A stretch of 64,000 nucleotides of DNA from Telluribacter roseus (GCF_017355915.2 NZ_JAFEUV020000001.1:496001-560000), one strand, 5' to 3'. Shown: positions 25,396 to 34,672, counted from the stretch's first letter. Notes: a model not told the origin generated them from the sequence alone. A program made the numbers and translations.

Positions 25396-25977
25396 TTAAG
25401 AAGCGAAAGAAACAAGCTGCTTCACCATCTTCTCAGCAGTACTCGAATAGACTTCTGTATATTTATTCATTAGCTCTTCTCTGGTGGGCTTTTTATCTTT
25501 GGCCTGCCGCTCCCATAAAACAGAGAGGGTGGCAAAGGGCGGAAAAAGTAGGCCAATGGCGTTATAAAAATTCGAAATATTGGCAATGACGCTCTGGGCG
25601 CCATCAGAATCACCCGTAATGATCAGGCCTCCCACCTTTCCTTCCAGTCTTGAGGTTTTCCCTTCTAGAATTTCGTCGTGAAGCTCGTCCAGCCGCTCAA
25701 TGACCCGCTGTATTTTGGAGGACTGGTTGTTCCACCAGATCGGAGTAGCAAAAATGATGATTTGCGAAGCCAGGAGCTGGTCCAGGATCAAAGGCCATTG
25801 GTCATTATCTCCCATATTACTACAGGTACCCGGTAGTATGGTGTAATCCACCAGTCTGATGATTGTACATTCTACATTCTGTTTTTCCAGAAACTGTACC
25901 AGGAATTCTGACAACACGGCGGTATTCGACAGTTCCGTCTTTTTTAGGGTTCCGAGTAGTATGGTTGCTTTCATCAT
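25396..25977 (-). CDS. flavodoxin-fold NAD(P)H-dependent FMN reductase-like protein
   Basis: A 193-residue flavodoxin-like protein. The N-terminal strand and phosphate loop (ILLGTLKKTELSNTAVL near 5-21) and the FMN-contact loop ATPIWWNNQSSKIQRVIERL near 76-95 are visible, as is LIITGDSDGAQSV near 115-127. It would bind FMN and reduce a small electron acceptor. The frame begins TTG-ATG-ATG; ATG 25977 is used here. It is monocistronic. Confidence 0.82.
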   Translation of the reverse strand: MMKATILLGTLKKTELSNTAVLSEFLVQFLEKQNVECTIIRLVDYTILPGTCSNMGDNDQWPLILDQLLASQIIIFATPIWWNNQSSKIQRVIERLDELHDEILEGKTSRLEGKVGGLIITGDSDGAQSVIANISNFYNAIGLLFPPFATLSVLWERQAKDKKPTREELMNKYTEVYSSTAEKMVKQLVSFAS

Positions 25978-26212
25978 CAATGGTTTGTTTTCTATAAAAA
26001 GGTAAGGAGAATAAAGCTATCACAATTAGGTTATACCACACTAATTCGTCACCACTGGGGCGGTCGAATCAGACTAACTGGGAGATCAGTAGGGGTACTT
26101 GCCAGAAGAGGGGAAGATATCTTATTCTTCTCAAATGTAGCAGAATAGTTTACCTATTCAACCAGTCAATAGCTCCATACTTTACAGAAACAAGTATTGG
26201 CAGAACCTGAGC

Positions 26213-26256
26213 AACCATAGCCACCTACCTATCAGGATAGGTGGCTATGGTGCTTT
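26213..26256. terminator. hairpin overlapping the esterase stop codon
   Basis: ACCATAGCCA and TGGCTATGGT arms (with a 4-nt bulge) plus an inner CCTATC / GATAGG stem. It covers the last codon and the stop of the 26.2-kb gene. The T-run faces the plus strand, so its role for the leftward gene is uncertain. Confidence 0.5.
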
Positions 26257-27705
26257 TTTAACTGATACGTTGCCGTTTGGTATTGATTTTTTTTGAGCAA
26301 ATAGCCAGTCCAGTACCCCCGGTGTATCACTGACCTGCTTCCAGATGTCGTGGCCCCGGTCCGGGAACTCCGTGTAGCGGGGAGTGCCCCCTGCTTTGCG
26401 GATGGCTGCTATCACATCCCGTGAGCCGCTGACGGGTACGTTCTTGTCCAGCCGGCCGTGAAAGGCCCAGATGGGTACATGGATCAGGTTAGAAGCCAGA
26501 GCCGGATCTCCTTCACCACAGATGGGCATGGCCGCGGCAAACAGCTCCGGACGAGTACCGGCTAGGTGCCAGGTACCATAGCCCCCGAGCGACCCCCCCC
26601 CTACGTACCTCCTCGTTTCGTCTATGGAATACTCCTGTTCCAGAGCGCGAATCGTTTCGAATACCAGAGAGTCTATGGCCGGTCGGCCCAGCAGACCACC
26701 CCAGCTCGCATCGGGCGGACACTGGGGCACAAACAGAAAGGCCCGATACTTCTGGCGGTTGGCGGGTTCGGATAGCGTCTTCGCCTCCCACGACCCATCT
26801 ACCTGCCTGATGTTGTCGGTACCCCAGCCACCGCCCCCGTGCAGGCACACCACCAGCGGGTACTTCCGGGCTGGGTCGTAGTCCAGCGGTTTCAGGAGGC
26901 GGTACTGTAATTTGTCGCCTTTGGAGTTGGTGTAGGTATGGGCCTCAAAGGTTTGGGCCAGTACTTTGCCAGCGGGCGAGGCGTGCATATTCTGGTAAGT
27001 GGCGGTGGCTAGTCGGAGTCCAAAAAACAGCGTAAACCCTATGGAGGCTACAGCCAGAAAGCCCAGCATACCACCTGCTGCCTGTGGAAAGGGAGGGAGT
27101 ACATCCCGGGCGGGCAACTGCCGTGCTTCCTCCCGAAAGTTCAGGAGAAACAGGACGGGGACCAGGCTATTTAGTAAGGAAGCCCATTCGGCCACCCTTT
27201 GCAGGGTACCTTGCAGGGCTACATCCTTAGTGCTGATCGTCCCTATAAAGGTTATCACTAAGATCGCATCCATAAGGAGCATACCTACCCCGGCTGCCCT
27301 GAGCCAGCCTCTCTCCCTCGCCGGGAATGCAATTAGACTAGTTCCATGCAGCAGTCCCGCTCCTACGACCAGCAGCGTAGCCGGTACAAACAGGTGCCGT
27401 AGCTCACCCTGTACCCGTACCGCCAGTATCACGCCAGCCTGAAAGGTAGTAGCCAGCAGGAGAACTACCCCTGATGTAAACGGGAAGCGGTACCCCCTGG
27501 CGTGATAGTAGTTGAGCAGGAGCAGTAAGCTCACCAGCGACAGGACGAACATCCCCACCAGCCATACCGTCAGGGTAGGCAGCGACAGAAAATGCGGCCC
27601 CGCCCACAGACCAAGCAGTCCCTGCAGCAGCCCAGCCGCTACGAACAGTCCCAGAAATAGGTTGGCAAAGAGGTAGAAATCCCGGTTGAGGGGGAGTGGT
27701 CTCAT
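26245..27705 (-). CDS. membrane protein fused to an esterase/prolyl-oligopeptidase domain
   Basis: A 486-residue fusion. The N-terminal half carries about seven hydrophobic helices (roughly 10-235). The C-terminal half (about 260-470) is an alpha/beta hydrolase of the phospholipase/carboxylesterase or PHB-depolymerase-like kind. Its oxyanion segment is CLHGGGGWGTDN, the nucleophile is GGGSLGGYGTWH (Ser), the acid GRLDKNVPV and the base DRGHDIW. The hydrolase should face the periplasm or the cytosol next to the membrane. The frame is open to 27762, but ATG 27705 starts just before the first helix. Confidence 0.78.
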   Translation of the reverse strand: MRPLPLNRDFYLFANLFLGLFVAAGLLQGLLGLWAGPHFLSLPTLTVWLVGMFVLSLVSLLLLLNYYHARGYRFPFTSGVVLLLATTFQAGVILAVRVQGELRHLFVPATLLVVGAGLLHGTSLIAFPARERGWLRAAGVGMLLMDAILVITFIGTISTKDVALQGTLQRVAEWASLLNSLVPVLFLLNFREEARQLPARDVLPPFPQAAGGMLGFLAVASIGFTLFFGLRLATATYQNMHASPAGKVLAQTFEAHTYTNSKGDKLQYRLLKPLDYDPARKYPLVVCLHGGGGWGTDNIRQVDGSWEAKTLSEPANRQKYRAFLFVPQCPPDASWGGLLGRPAIDSLVFETIRALEQEYSIDETRRYVGGGSLGGYGTWHLAGTRPELFAAAMPICGEGDPALASNLIHVPIWAFHGRLDKNVPVSGSRDVIAAIRKAGGTPRYTEFPDRGHDIWKQVSDTPGVLDWLFAQKKSIPNGNVSVKKAP

Positions 27706-27830
27706 GGAGTAGCAGGACAGGTACCTCTCTAAGGTAAAGCAATGGGACCAGTACCCAAACACATTCGGGATGAGTGGTCAATAGTCCGGGGCTGGTGGGG
27801 CTAAGCCCCCCCTTACATGAAAAAATCAAG

Positions 27831-28313
27831 TTAAGACTGGGGCTTTGGCTCCGCCTTCACCCGCTTGTACTTCTCAATGATAATACGGTCAATGCCCAGC
27901 TCCTCAATTTTTTCTACGCCTTTCTGAATCAGGGTATCTTTCTGGATTTTGACCACAAACTCGAAGGAGTGGTTTTCCCAGGCGGGGTCACTGTAATAAT
28001 TCAGGTGTTCGGTATAGGTACTATCCACCAGCGTATAGGTACCCCCACCGGCCGAATAGGGGGCCACCGTGGATGCGGCGGTAGAATCTGTCCGAGCATT
28101 TATCGCGTGATTCAGAAAAGCGAAGTGCGACTTGTTCAGGATCTTGATCATGCTGCGCGAGGAGTCGAAGGTGGAGTAGGTACTATCCTTCTCGGTGGCC
28201 GTAGCCGAAATTAATTCCCAGGTACCTTCAAGAGGAAGCTGATCAGTTTTGGAATTGCATGAAAACAGCAGGCTGGCGAACAGAAATACAGTATAGGTAG
28301 GTGTACGCTTCAT
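27831..28313 (-). CDS. lipocalin-like lipoprotein
   Basis: A 160-residue lipoprotein. The signal ends in LLFSC (Cys near 19). The mature part begins LEGTWELISATATEKDS, the usual start of lipocalin-like domains in Bacteroidota, followed by beta-rich sequence and a charged tail. It probably sits in the outer or inner membrane facing the periplasm. Function is unknown. ATG 28313 is chosen, since the longer frame to 28394 would destroy the lipoprotein signal. Confidence 0.75.
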   Translation of the reverse strand: MKRTPTYTVFLFASLLFSCNSKTDQLPLEGTWELISATATEKDSTYSTFDSSRSMIKILNKSHFAFLNHAINARTDSTAASTVAPYSAGGGTYTLVDSTYTEHLNYYSDPAWENHSFEFVVKIQKDTLIQKGVEKIEELGIDRIIIEKYKRVKAEPKPQS

Positions 28314-28385
28314 AGACAAGAGGGATTCAGGAGTAGGATGGTTTATGAAAATGCAAGGTAGGGAGAAAAGGAAACAATTTATAAA

Positions 28386-28422
28386 ACAAAACACCTACCC
28401 CCAATGGAGGTAGGTGTTTTGT
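28386..28422 (-). terminator. terminator of the DUF1080 gene
   Basis: Perfect 14-bp arms ACAAAACACCTACC (28386-28399) and its complement (28409-28422). On the minus strand a T-run follows. Confidence 0.85.
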
Positions 28423-28439
28423 ACGAGCAGCTAACAGGA

Positions 28440-29411
28440 TTACTTAGCCGCAGGAGTAATGATGATGTTGCGGTACTCTACTGGACCGTGGTCGCCCTGG
28501 ATATAGATGGGGCCGGGCTCGCCTTCGTTGCTGTCGAGGGCTCCGCCGGTGATACCCGGGATCTCCTGATTGGTGATAACCCGCTTGCCATTAACATCCA
28601 GCGTGATCATCCGTCCAACCAGCGTCACGTCAAATGTCTGCCATTCGCCGGGCTCTTTGGCTACCATTTCGCTGGGAGTGATAAAGCCATACACGGCACC
28701 CAACTGATCCAGGGCCGGCTCCATGCCTTTGCTATCCGTTACCTGCACCTCGTAGCGTCCGCGCAGGTACAAACCGCTGTTGCTTCCCTTCGGAATCCGG
28801 AACTCCGCGTGTAGTTTGAAGTCATCGAATTTCTGGTCGGTGATCAGGTTCGCACCAGATTTCTCGCTTTTCAGTACGCCGTTCTGGATCGTCCATTGGC
28901 TGGGGCCTTCGGTATGCCAGCCTTTAATCGTATTACCTTCGGTTAATTTTATCGGCTTTCCCCAGGTAGGTTGAGTCGTTTTACGGAGGGAAGGGGCCCG
29001 TACGCCGGTCCAGTTGTATTTTTTGCCGTCGGGGGCGGTAATGGTACCGCTGATCTTTTCACCCTGAAGGGTACCTTCCAGCGAAAAGTCCCCGTCTCCC
29101 TGTTCCCACTGTGGCGGAATGGTGAAGTTGAACTTGCCGTCCTTAAAGTGTACCTCCGAAATAGGACGGGCGCTACCCGATACGGATGTAAATTGGCCCA
29201 CCAGGGTCTTGTTACCTGAGTGTCTGACTTCCAGCCACGAAGGAGCCGGCTTGCCGTTCATGTCCACCGTAATATCCCACCGGCCTTCCAGCGGAGAAGC
29301 CAGGGGTTTGGCCTGTGCATTGATAGTAAGTACGGCCAGCAGCAGGGTAAGTGCCGATAGCGAGAAGTACCGGTAAAAGGGTTGAGGTTTGGTTTGGAAT
29401 AAGCTCTTCAT
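28440..29411 (-). CDS. DUF1080 (3-keto-disaccharide hydrolase domain) secreted protein
   Basis: An exported 323-residue protein. A signal peptide runs to about residue 34 (INAQA). The first half (about 42-135) is a beta-rich domain of its own, starting LEGRWDITVDMNG. The DUF1080 concanavalin-like domain (about 155-323) has NTIKGWHTEGPSQWTIQNGVL, FKLHAEFRIPKGSNSGLYLRG and GPIYIQGDHGPVEYRNI. Some DUF1080 proteins cleave 3-keto-glycosides; activity here is not proven. It is monocistronic. Confidence 0.87.
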   Translation of the reverse strand: MKSLFQTKPQPFYRYFSLSALTLLLAVLTINAQAKPLASPLEGRWDITVDMNGKPAPSWLEVRHSGNKTLVGQFTSVSGSARPISEVHFKDGKFNFTIPPQWEQGDGDFSLEGTLQGEKISGTITAPDGKKYNWTGVRAPSLRKTTQPTWGKPIKLTEGNTIKGWHTEGPSQWTIQNGVLKSEKSGANLITDQKFDDFKLHAEFRIPKGSNSGLYLRGRYEVQVTDSKGMEPALDQLGAVYGFITPSEMVAKEPGEWQTFDVTLVGRMITLDVNGKRVITNQEIPGITGGALDSNEGEPGPIYIQGDHGPVEYRNIIITPAAK

Positions 29412-29597
29412 AATGATTTGTATGATGGAAAGGCCCTAAATTACTTATAAAAATGGAATAGACGAATGGATTTGCCTGAGAGGGGCCACTCTCCGGGGTA
29501 ACAGAAGCTACCTTGATTCTTTCTGACCTGCTCTAAACAGTAGGCTCGTGGTGAACCTCCTTTTAGTAAGTAGATACATGTTCAAGACCCGATTCCC

Positions 29598-31640
29598 ATG
29601 AAGCCTTCAACACTGCTGCTGCTGTTCCTCTTTTTTGTCTCTGTTTCTCCCCTCGCTTTGGCTCAAAAAAAGTGGCAGGACCTTACTACCGTGGAGGATA
29701 TATGTACCTATATGCCGGGAACTATGAAAAAGATGCTGGACCAGTTTGATCTGGATAGGCCGGGCATGGAAAAGGTGAAGCAGGCCCATGCAAAAGGGGA
29801 TCTGGTGCAAGCCTGCAAAGAGCTACTGGCCTATTACCGGAACGGAAATACCGCTTCTTACCTTCGCAAAACCCAGCCAGGTACCTCCACCAAGACCATA
29901 GCGGACGCGGATACGGTTCTGAACTATGTATTCTACGTCCAGAATGTACGGGGGCAAGTACCCCTCCTGGCCGACGGGCACCGCGACTGGCACTACCAGG
30001 GGCCCAACAATGACAAGGAGTGGGCCTGGTTATCCAACCGGCATACACAACTAGGGGAAGTATACAACGCGTATATGGAAACCGGTAACCCGAAGTACGC
30101 TCAGTACATGGATGGGTTCCTGCGGGACTTCATTATCAAAAGCATGCCTTACCCTGCAGCCAAAAGCAGTACTCCGGTATGGCGCGGGCTGGAAGTAGCC
30201 GCCCGGGTAAAGACGTGGTCACGGATATTCTATGGCATGATCAATAGTCCCTATTTCTCCCCGGCTACGCAGCTGTTGGTCCTGAGCAGCATGCCCGATC
30301 ATGCCCATTACAACCGGTACTTCCACGCCGGTAACAACTGGCTGACGATGGAAATATCGGCCCTGGCTACGGCCGCCACCAACTTTCCGGAATACAAACA
30401 GGCGGACGAATGGCTCACCTACGCCATCGCCACCATGACCGAAAGCATGAAAGGGCAGGTGTATCCCGATGGCATCCAGACCGAACTCACCTCGCACTAC
30501 CACAACGTGTCGCTGGCTAATTTCGAATTGTTCAAAGAGATCTGTGACCGGGCCAATCGCCCCCTGCCTGACTTCTTCAACCAGACCATCGTAAGCATGT
30601 ACGACTACATCGCCCGGGCGGTACGTCCCGACGGATACCGGATCCTGAACAACGACGGCGACCGGGGCAGCGACCGCGAATTGCTCCTGAAGGCGGCCCA
30701 AAAATACAACAAGCCCGAGTGGGCCTACCTGGCTTCTAACGGACAAAGCGGTACCAAACCGGCGCAGGGACCGTCGTACTTTTTCCCGTGGGCCGGTCAG
30801 CTGGTGTCCCGGTCTGGGTACGAAGCCCAGGCGCACTGGTCGTATTTTGACATCGGTCCCTGGGGGAGTGGTCACCAGCACAACGACAAGCTGCATCTGT
30901 CGGTTTCTGCCTATGGGCGTGACTTGCTGGTTGATGCCGGACGATTTGCCTATACCGGCGAGGTAGCCCAAAAATTCCGTCCCTATGCCACCGGCAGTGC
31001 CGGGCATAATCTGGTATTGATCGATGGCAACGGGCAAAATCCCGGTCCCAAACTGGCCGATGCTCCGCTGGATAGGAGCCATTTCAAAATCACCCCCGAC
31101 TATGACTACGCCACCAACCGCTTTGCCAGTTTCAAAAATGTAGAAGGTACCGCCAGCCACACGCGGGCGCTGCTGTATGTACGGGGAGAGTTCTGGGTAG
31201 TAGTAGACCGTATTAGCACCGACCGCCCCCGTACCATCGAAACTCTCTGGCACTGGCACCCTGACTGCCTCGTAACCCAGGACGGTACTATCGTAAAGAC
31301 CACCAATCCCAAAGGAAACCTGGCGGTAATTCCAGTGAGTAATCAGACAATGGATATTCGGTTTGTAAAAGGGCAGGAGCAGCCGGAGATTCAGGGCTGG
31401 TACAGCCCCGAGTACAATGTGTATATGCCTAATACCGCCACCATCTACCGGGCCAGCATCCCCCGCGACCAGACTATTGTGTGGCTGCTCATGCCCTCCG
31501 AAGGTGTCACGCCCACGGTGCAGGCCAAAGTACTTTCTGAAAATGAAAGAGAAGTGCAGGTAGAGGTAACGACAAAGGGCAAGACCCGGAAACTGGTGGT
31601 ACCGTATGCGGAGAGTGGGGGCGTATCGGTTGGGAAGTGA
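29598..31640 (+). CDS. heparinase II/III family polysaccharide lyase-like protein
   Basis: A 680-residue exported protein with a signal peptide (1-22, LALA-Q). An alpha/alpha toroid domain (about 60-380) is followed by the heparinase II/III beta-sandwich (about 390-600), whose hallmark is GSGHQHNDKLHLSVSAYGRDLLVDAGR. Candidate catalytic residues are in NNWLTME, SHYHNVS and the HQH segment. It should cleave a uronic-acid-containing polysaccharide by elimination; which one is unknown. It is a single gene followed by palindromic repeats and the AT-rich island. Confidence 0.87.
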   Translation: MKPSTLLLLFLFFVSVSPLALAQKKWQDLTTVEDICTYMPGTMKKMLDQFDLDRPGMEKVKQAHAKGDLVQACKELLAYYRNGNTASYLRKTQPGTSTKTIADADTVLNYVFYVQNVRGQVPLLADGHRDWHYQGPNNDKEWAWLSNRHTQLGEVYNAYMETGNPKYAQYMDGFLRDFIIKSMPYPAAKSSTPVWRGLEVAARVKTWSRIFYGMINSPYFSPATQLLVLSSMPDHAHYNRYFHAGNNWLTMEISALATAATNFPEYKQADEWLTYAIATMTESMKGQVYPDGIQTELTSHYHNVSLANFELFKEICDRANRPLPDFFNQTIVSMYDYIARAVRPDGYRILNNDGDRGSDRELLLKAAQKYNKPEWAYLASNGQSGTKPAQGPSYFFPWAGQLVSRSGYEAQAHWSYFDIGPWGSGHQHNDKLHLSVSAYGRDLLVDAGRFAYTGEVAQKFRPYATGSAGHNLVLIDGNGQNPGPKLADAPLDRSHFKITPDYDYATNRFASFKNVEGTASHTRALLYVRGEFWVVVDRISTDRPRTIETLWHWHPDCLVTQDGTIVKTTNPKGNLAVIPVSNQTMDIRFVKGQEQPEIQGWYSPEYNVYMPNTATIYRASIPRDQTIVWLLMPSEGVTPTVQAKVLSENEREVQVEVTTKGKTRKLVVPYAESGGVSVGK

Positions 31641-31662
31641 TGGATATCGGGGGGCTATGCCC

Positions 31663-31708
31663 GCGTTAAAAACGCAAGGGGTTGCAACCCCAATTGCAAA
31701 TTGGGGTT
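31663..31708. repeat. nested palindrome cluster after the lyase gene
   Basis: Three hairpins in a row: GCGTT-AAA-AACGC (31663-31675), the 14-bp palindrome GGGGTTGCAACCCC (31678-31691) and AACCCCAATT-GCA-AATTGGGGTT (31686-31708). The last two share bases and exclude each other. They mark the boundary of the AT-rich island. Confidence 0.75.
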
Positions 31709-31788
31709 AGCGGGTGTTGTAAGACAAGTTCTACATAGGATTAAAATAAAATCCACACAGATTATATAAATTTAAAGCTCGCAACTGA

Positions 31789-32472
31789 TTATTGAACTAT
31801 GAATTTTTTAGTATTTAGATACTTTTCGATATTTTTTAATATATTTCTAAGGTAAAGTACTGTTTCCTTTTTCATTATACGTAGATCACTTATTGTATAG
31901 TTTCTTCCGCACTCAGCGAATGATACTACACCATGAGCTAAATTATTACGTTGAGTCTTAACTAGATGTAACTTGTTGCCATTATTGGCATTCTTATGTA
32001 CTTTATTTGAAAATCCATACTTTATAGAAAATTCTCTAATCTTTCTTCCATCGATATTTCCAGATATTGTTCTAGTATGATCAAATCTAATTTCAATTAT
32101 TTCTTCTGCTAAGTTGTTAATTGTAGAGAATATATTATCTGTTCCCTTATTTTTAAAGTTGTCGTATTTCTCTATAATCCATATCTTCTTTATTTCATCG
32201 ATTACTTTGTTATACTTCAAGTTATTGGCAGAGATTGAGTCGTAGATTTCTGTTAAAGATTGTTTAATTGAAGACTCTGCTAAGTTATATAAAAGTAAAA
32301 ATAAATTAGCTTTAAGAACTTTTATAAGTTCTGGGTCGTGTGCGACGATCTTTCTTCTTTTTCTATGAGGGAAATATATTGATGCGCCGCTTTCTTCAAT
32401 ACTTTCTAAGTGGGAAAAGAAAAGCTCGATTTCTGCTACCCTTTTTTCAAAGTCAGTTAATACTGAATTCAT
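31789..32472 (-). CDS. MAE_28990-type HEPN nuclease
   Basis: A 227-residue protein of the HEPN superfamily, resembling the MAE_28990/MAE_18760 group. The metal-independent RNase motif Rx4H is present as RNNLAH (Arg175 to His180). The rest is mainly alpha-helical. Its start overlaps the stop of the DUF262 gene by 4 bp (ATGA), so translation is coupled. HEPN proteins act as toxins or antiviral RNases; the target here is unknown. The gene is strongly AT-rich, unlike its neighbours, which indicates recent transfer. Confidence 0.82.
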   Translation of the reverse strand: MNSVLTDFEKRVAEIELFFSHLESIEESGASIYFPHRKRRKIVAHDPELIKVLKANLFLLLYNLAESSIKQSLTEIYDSISANNLKYNKVIDEIKKIWIIEKYDNFKNKGTDNIFSTINNLAEEIIEIRFDHTRTISGNIDGRKIREFSIKYGFSNKVHKNANNGNKLHLVKTQRNNLAHGVVSFAECGRNYTISDLRIMKKETVLYLRNILKNIEKYLNTKKFIVQ

Positions 32473-33503
32473 TTATTTTTAATTAATTTGTTATACACGA
32501 ACTCTATTCTTTCCTTGATGGCTGATGGAGCGTTTTGCCCACCTTTTGTTATTAGCTCGTTAAATGTTTTACTATTAATCCAGTCTGTATCAGTGATCTC
32601 TAATAGAGGGTTATCTCTTAATGCTAAGTTAACTCCTACGGCTAATGCATCAAACCTAACTCTAGGTGTTTTTTTTGAGTTAGCTGATTTGATGAAGCCG
32701 CCTGGAAAATGTTTGTCTACGAACTTTAACATGTTGTCGTATTCTTTGTATAGTATATTTTTGTTAAATGATTTGTTTTTTTCTTCAACGAAATTATTTA
32801 AAAATTCATTTACCCCTGATCTTACTTCCTTATAATTTTCAGAATATGCAAAAAATCTAATGATGAGCTCTTGTGGTTCTCCACGTTTTTCTAAATTTTC
32901 TGTAAAGCGTGTATTTCTTATAAATAGGGGATGTTTAGAGCAATCATTGTACACAAAGTCCATAAACTTTCCACCAAATATTCCTTTTCTTTTTTCCATA
33001 TCTTTTAGAAGTGCACTTCCTGTATTTATTCTTTCAAACATAAGGAATCTAACATCTTCATCACTTTTGTCTGACAGGGCTATCATTCTAATTGTTGAAT
33101 TTAAGAATTTTCTTTGACGTGACTTAATCAAATCTTTGTACTTAAACCCATTTAAGCTAACCAAGATGTCAAGGTTTCTTAAAGTCAATTCATTTGAGTT
33201 AAACGCTACCAACGTTCTAAGTCTCTGTGATCCGTCTACAATTTCAAGCCGTCCCTCTGTGTCAGCTGAAAAAATATAAGGTATTGGGAGGCCAAGCAAA
33301 ACAGATTCTATGAATTTTGACTGTCTATCTACATCCCAAACGAAGTTTCTTTGATAAGTTGGGATAAATATATCATTGTCATCGGATTCCTTTCCTGTTA
33401 AGTATTTTGATATTAGAAGTTCAATAGTGAACTCTTTTATGTCAAAATCAACTATTCTTTGTTTTTCAACGATTTGCTCTTCAGCTTTTTGGTAAATATC
33501 CAT
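32469..33503 (-). CDS. DUF262 domain protein (GmrSD-N/ParB-like)
   Basis: A 344-residue protein whose N-terminal half is DUF262, a ParB-like nucleotide-binding or nuclease fold also found in GmrSD type IV restriction enzymes. Motifs are IPTYQRNFVW (47-56), VDGSQRLRTL (89-98, the DGxQR box) and FERINTGS (156-163). The C-terminal half lacks the DUF1524 HNH domain expected in full GmrSD. It is first in a two-gene unit with a HEPN nuclease, so it may be its sensor or regulator (inference). It is AT-rich and foreign-looking. Confidence 0.85.
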   Translation of the reverse strand: MDIYQKAEEQIVEKQRIVDFDIKEFTIELLISKYLTGKESDDNDIFIPTYQRNFVWDVDRQSKFIESVLLGLPIPYIFSADTEGRLEIVDGSQRLRTLVAFNSNELTLRNLDILVSLNGFKYKDLIKSRQRKFLNSTIRMIALSDKSDEDVRFLMFERINTGSALLKDMEKRKGIFGGKFMDFVYNDCSKHPLFIRNTRFTENLEKRGEPQELIIRFFAYSENYKEVRSGVNEFLNNFVEEKNKSFNKNILYKEYDNMLKFVDKHFPGGFIKSANSKKTPRVRFDALAVGVNLALRDNPLLEITDTDWINSKTFNELITKGGQNAPSAIKERIEFVYNKLIKNK

Positions 33504-33657
33504 ACCTTATCAATCGATTTATATTTATTTACAAAATTTTATTTATGCTAATATAAATATTTTACTTTACTATTATGCCTTGTTCTACTTTGGTAACCGA
33601 GAATTTTAGTTCAAAGCTATTCCTCTCTCAATACTCTTGATATTATTCAATGAATAC

Positions 33658-34533
33658 TTACTCCAACTTCTTCGCCGCCGCCCACTGGCGGTACTTCTGG
33701 GGTGATAGCTGCATGATTTCCTTGAACTGCCGGTTGAAGTAGGAGAGGCTGTTGAAGCCGGCTTCGAAGCAGGCTTCGGTGACGGTGTAGTTGGGCTTCT
33801 GCAGGAGCTTGCAGGCATAGGCGATGCGGATCTCGTTGAGGTAGCGGGTGAAGTGTTTGAGGGTGCGACTCTTGAAGTACCTGCAGAAGGCCGTTTCGCT
33901 CATGTTGGCAATGGCGGCTACATCGGCAATAGTGATGCGCTCGGTAAAGTGCCGGTACACGTACTGGTTGATCTGCCACATACGCTCCTCGTCGCGGCCG
34001 TGGTCAAAGTAGTAACCCTGGTGGGTGAGGTAGTCGTAGTCGACCGTTTCGGATAGGGTCAGGAGTACATGCAGGATACCCATCAGCTTGCGGCTGTCGG
34101 GCTGGCCGGGCATCTCATTGAGTACATCGGTTACCTTTTTGCTGGCACTCTTCCCAAACCGGATTCCCCGCCGGGCCCGCTCAAAAAGTTGCTTCATGCC
34201 CTGCAGTTCCGGGCTGTTGATAAAAGCCTCCCCCAAAAAACAGTCGGTAAACTGGATGATCAACCCGAACGGCCTGGCAGTAGGGTACTGCTGCGTATAC
34301 TCGCTATGGGGTTGCAGTACGTGCGGAAAGTTAGCACCCAGCAGCACTACCTCCCCCTCATCAAACTCCCTGAATCCATCCCCCATGACGCCACTGACTT
34401 TCCCCTCGATGAAGTAGATCAGTTCCAGCTCCGGGTGGTAGTGCCAGCGCGTGGTCAGGTCAAAGGGCTCCCATTTGAATATAAAAGAACGATTCGCTTG
34501 CGGGTTGATCAGGCGGTAAGATGGCGATGCCAT
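33658..34533 (-). CDS. AraC family transcriptional regulator
   Basis: A 291-residue regulator. The N-terminal cupin (about 15-100) shows RWHYHPELELIYFIEGKV and GEVVLLGANFPHVLQP. The C-terminal pair of helix-turn-helix motifs (about 190-285) shows TIADVAAIANMSETAFCRYFKSRT and TVTEACFEAGFNSLSYFNRQFKEIMQLSPQKYR. It is divergent from the apiose-type gene cluster across a 139-bp region and is the natural candidate to control it in response to a sugar. Confidence 0.9.
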   Translation of the reverse strand: MASPSYRLINPQANRSFIFKWEPFDLTTRWHYHPELELIYFIEGKVSGVMGDGFREFDEGEVVLLGANFPHVLQPHSEYTQQYPTARPFGLIIQFTDCFLGEAFINSPELQGMKQLFERARRGIRFGKSASKKVTDVLNEMPGQPDSRKLMGILHVLLTLSETVDYDYLTHQGYYFDHGRDEERMWQINQYVYRHFTERITIADVAAIANMSETAFCRYFKSRTLKHFTRYLNEIRIAYACKLLQKPNYTVTEACFEAGFNSLSYFNRQFKEIMQLSPQKYRQWAAAKKLE

Positions 34534-34672
34534 TGGTATACGTTGGTAATATTATGACGTGAACGTTCTCAAAAGCTCTACTCCTTGCTAAAATACTTCA
34601 ACTATCAGTAAGAAAACGGGTAGCGTCTGAACCAGCAGGAGTGGATATTTGCATAAAAATAGATAGAATATT

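Noticed and set aside
30219-31259. Minus-strand open frame of 346 codons opposite the heparinase-type gene
   Set aside because: Composition is Gly/Val/Arg-rich with no domain, as expected for the complement of a gene with this codon use.
32469-33503. Full GmrSD type IV restriction enzyme
   Set aside because: Only the DUF262 part is present; no DUF1524 HNH motif was found in this or the next gene.
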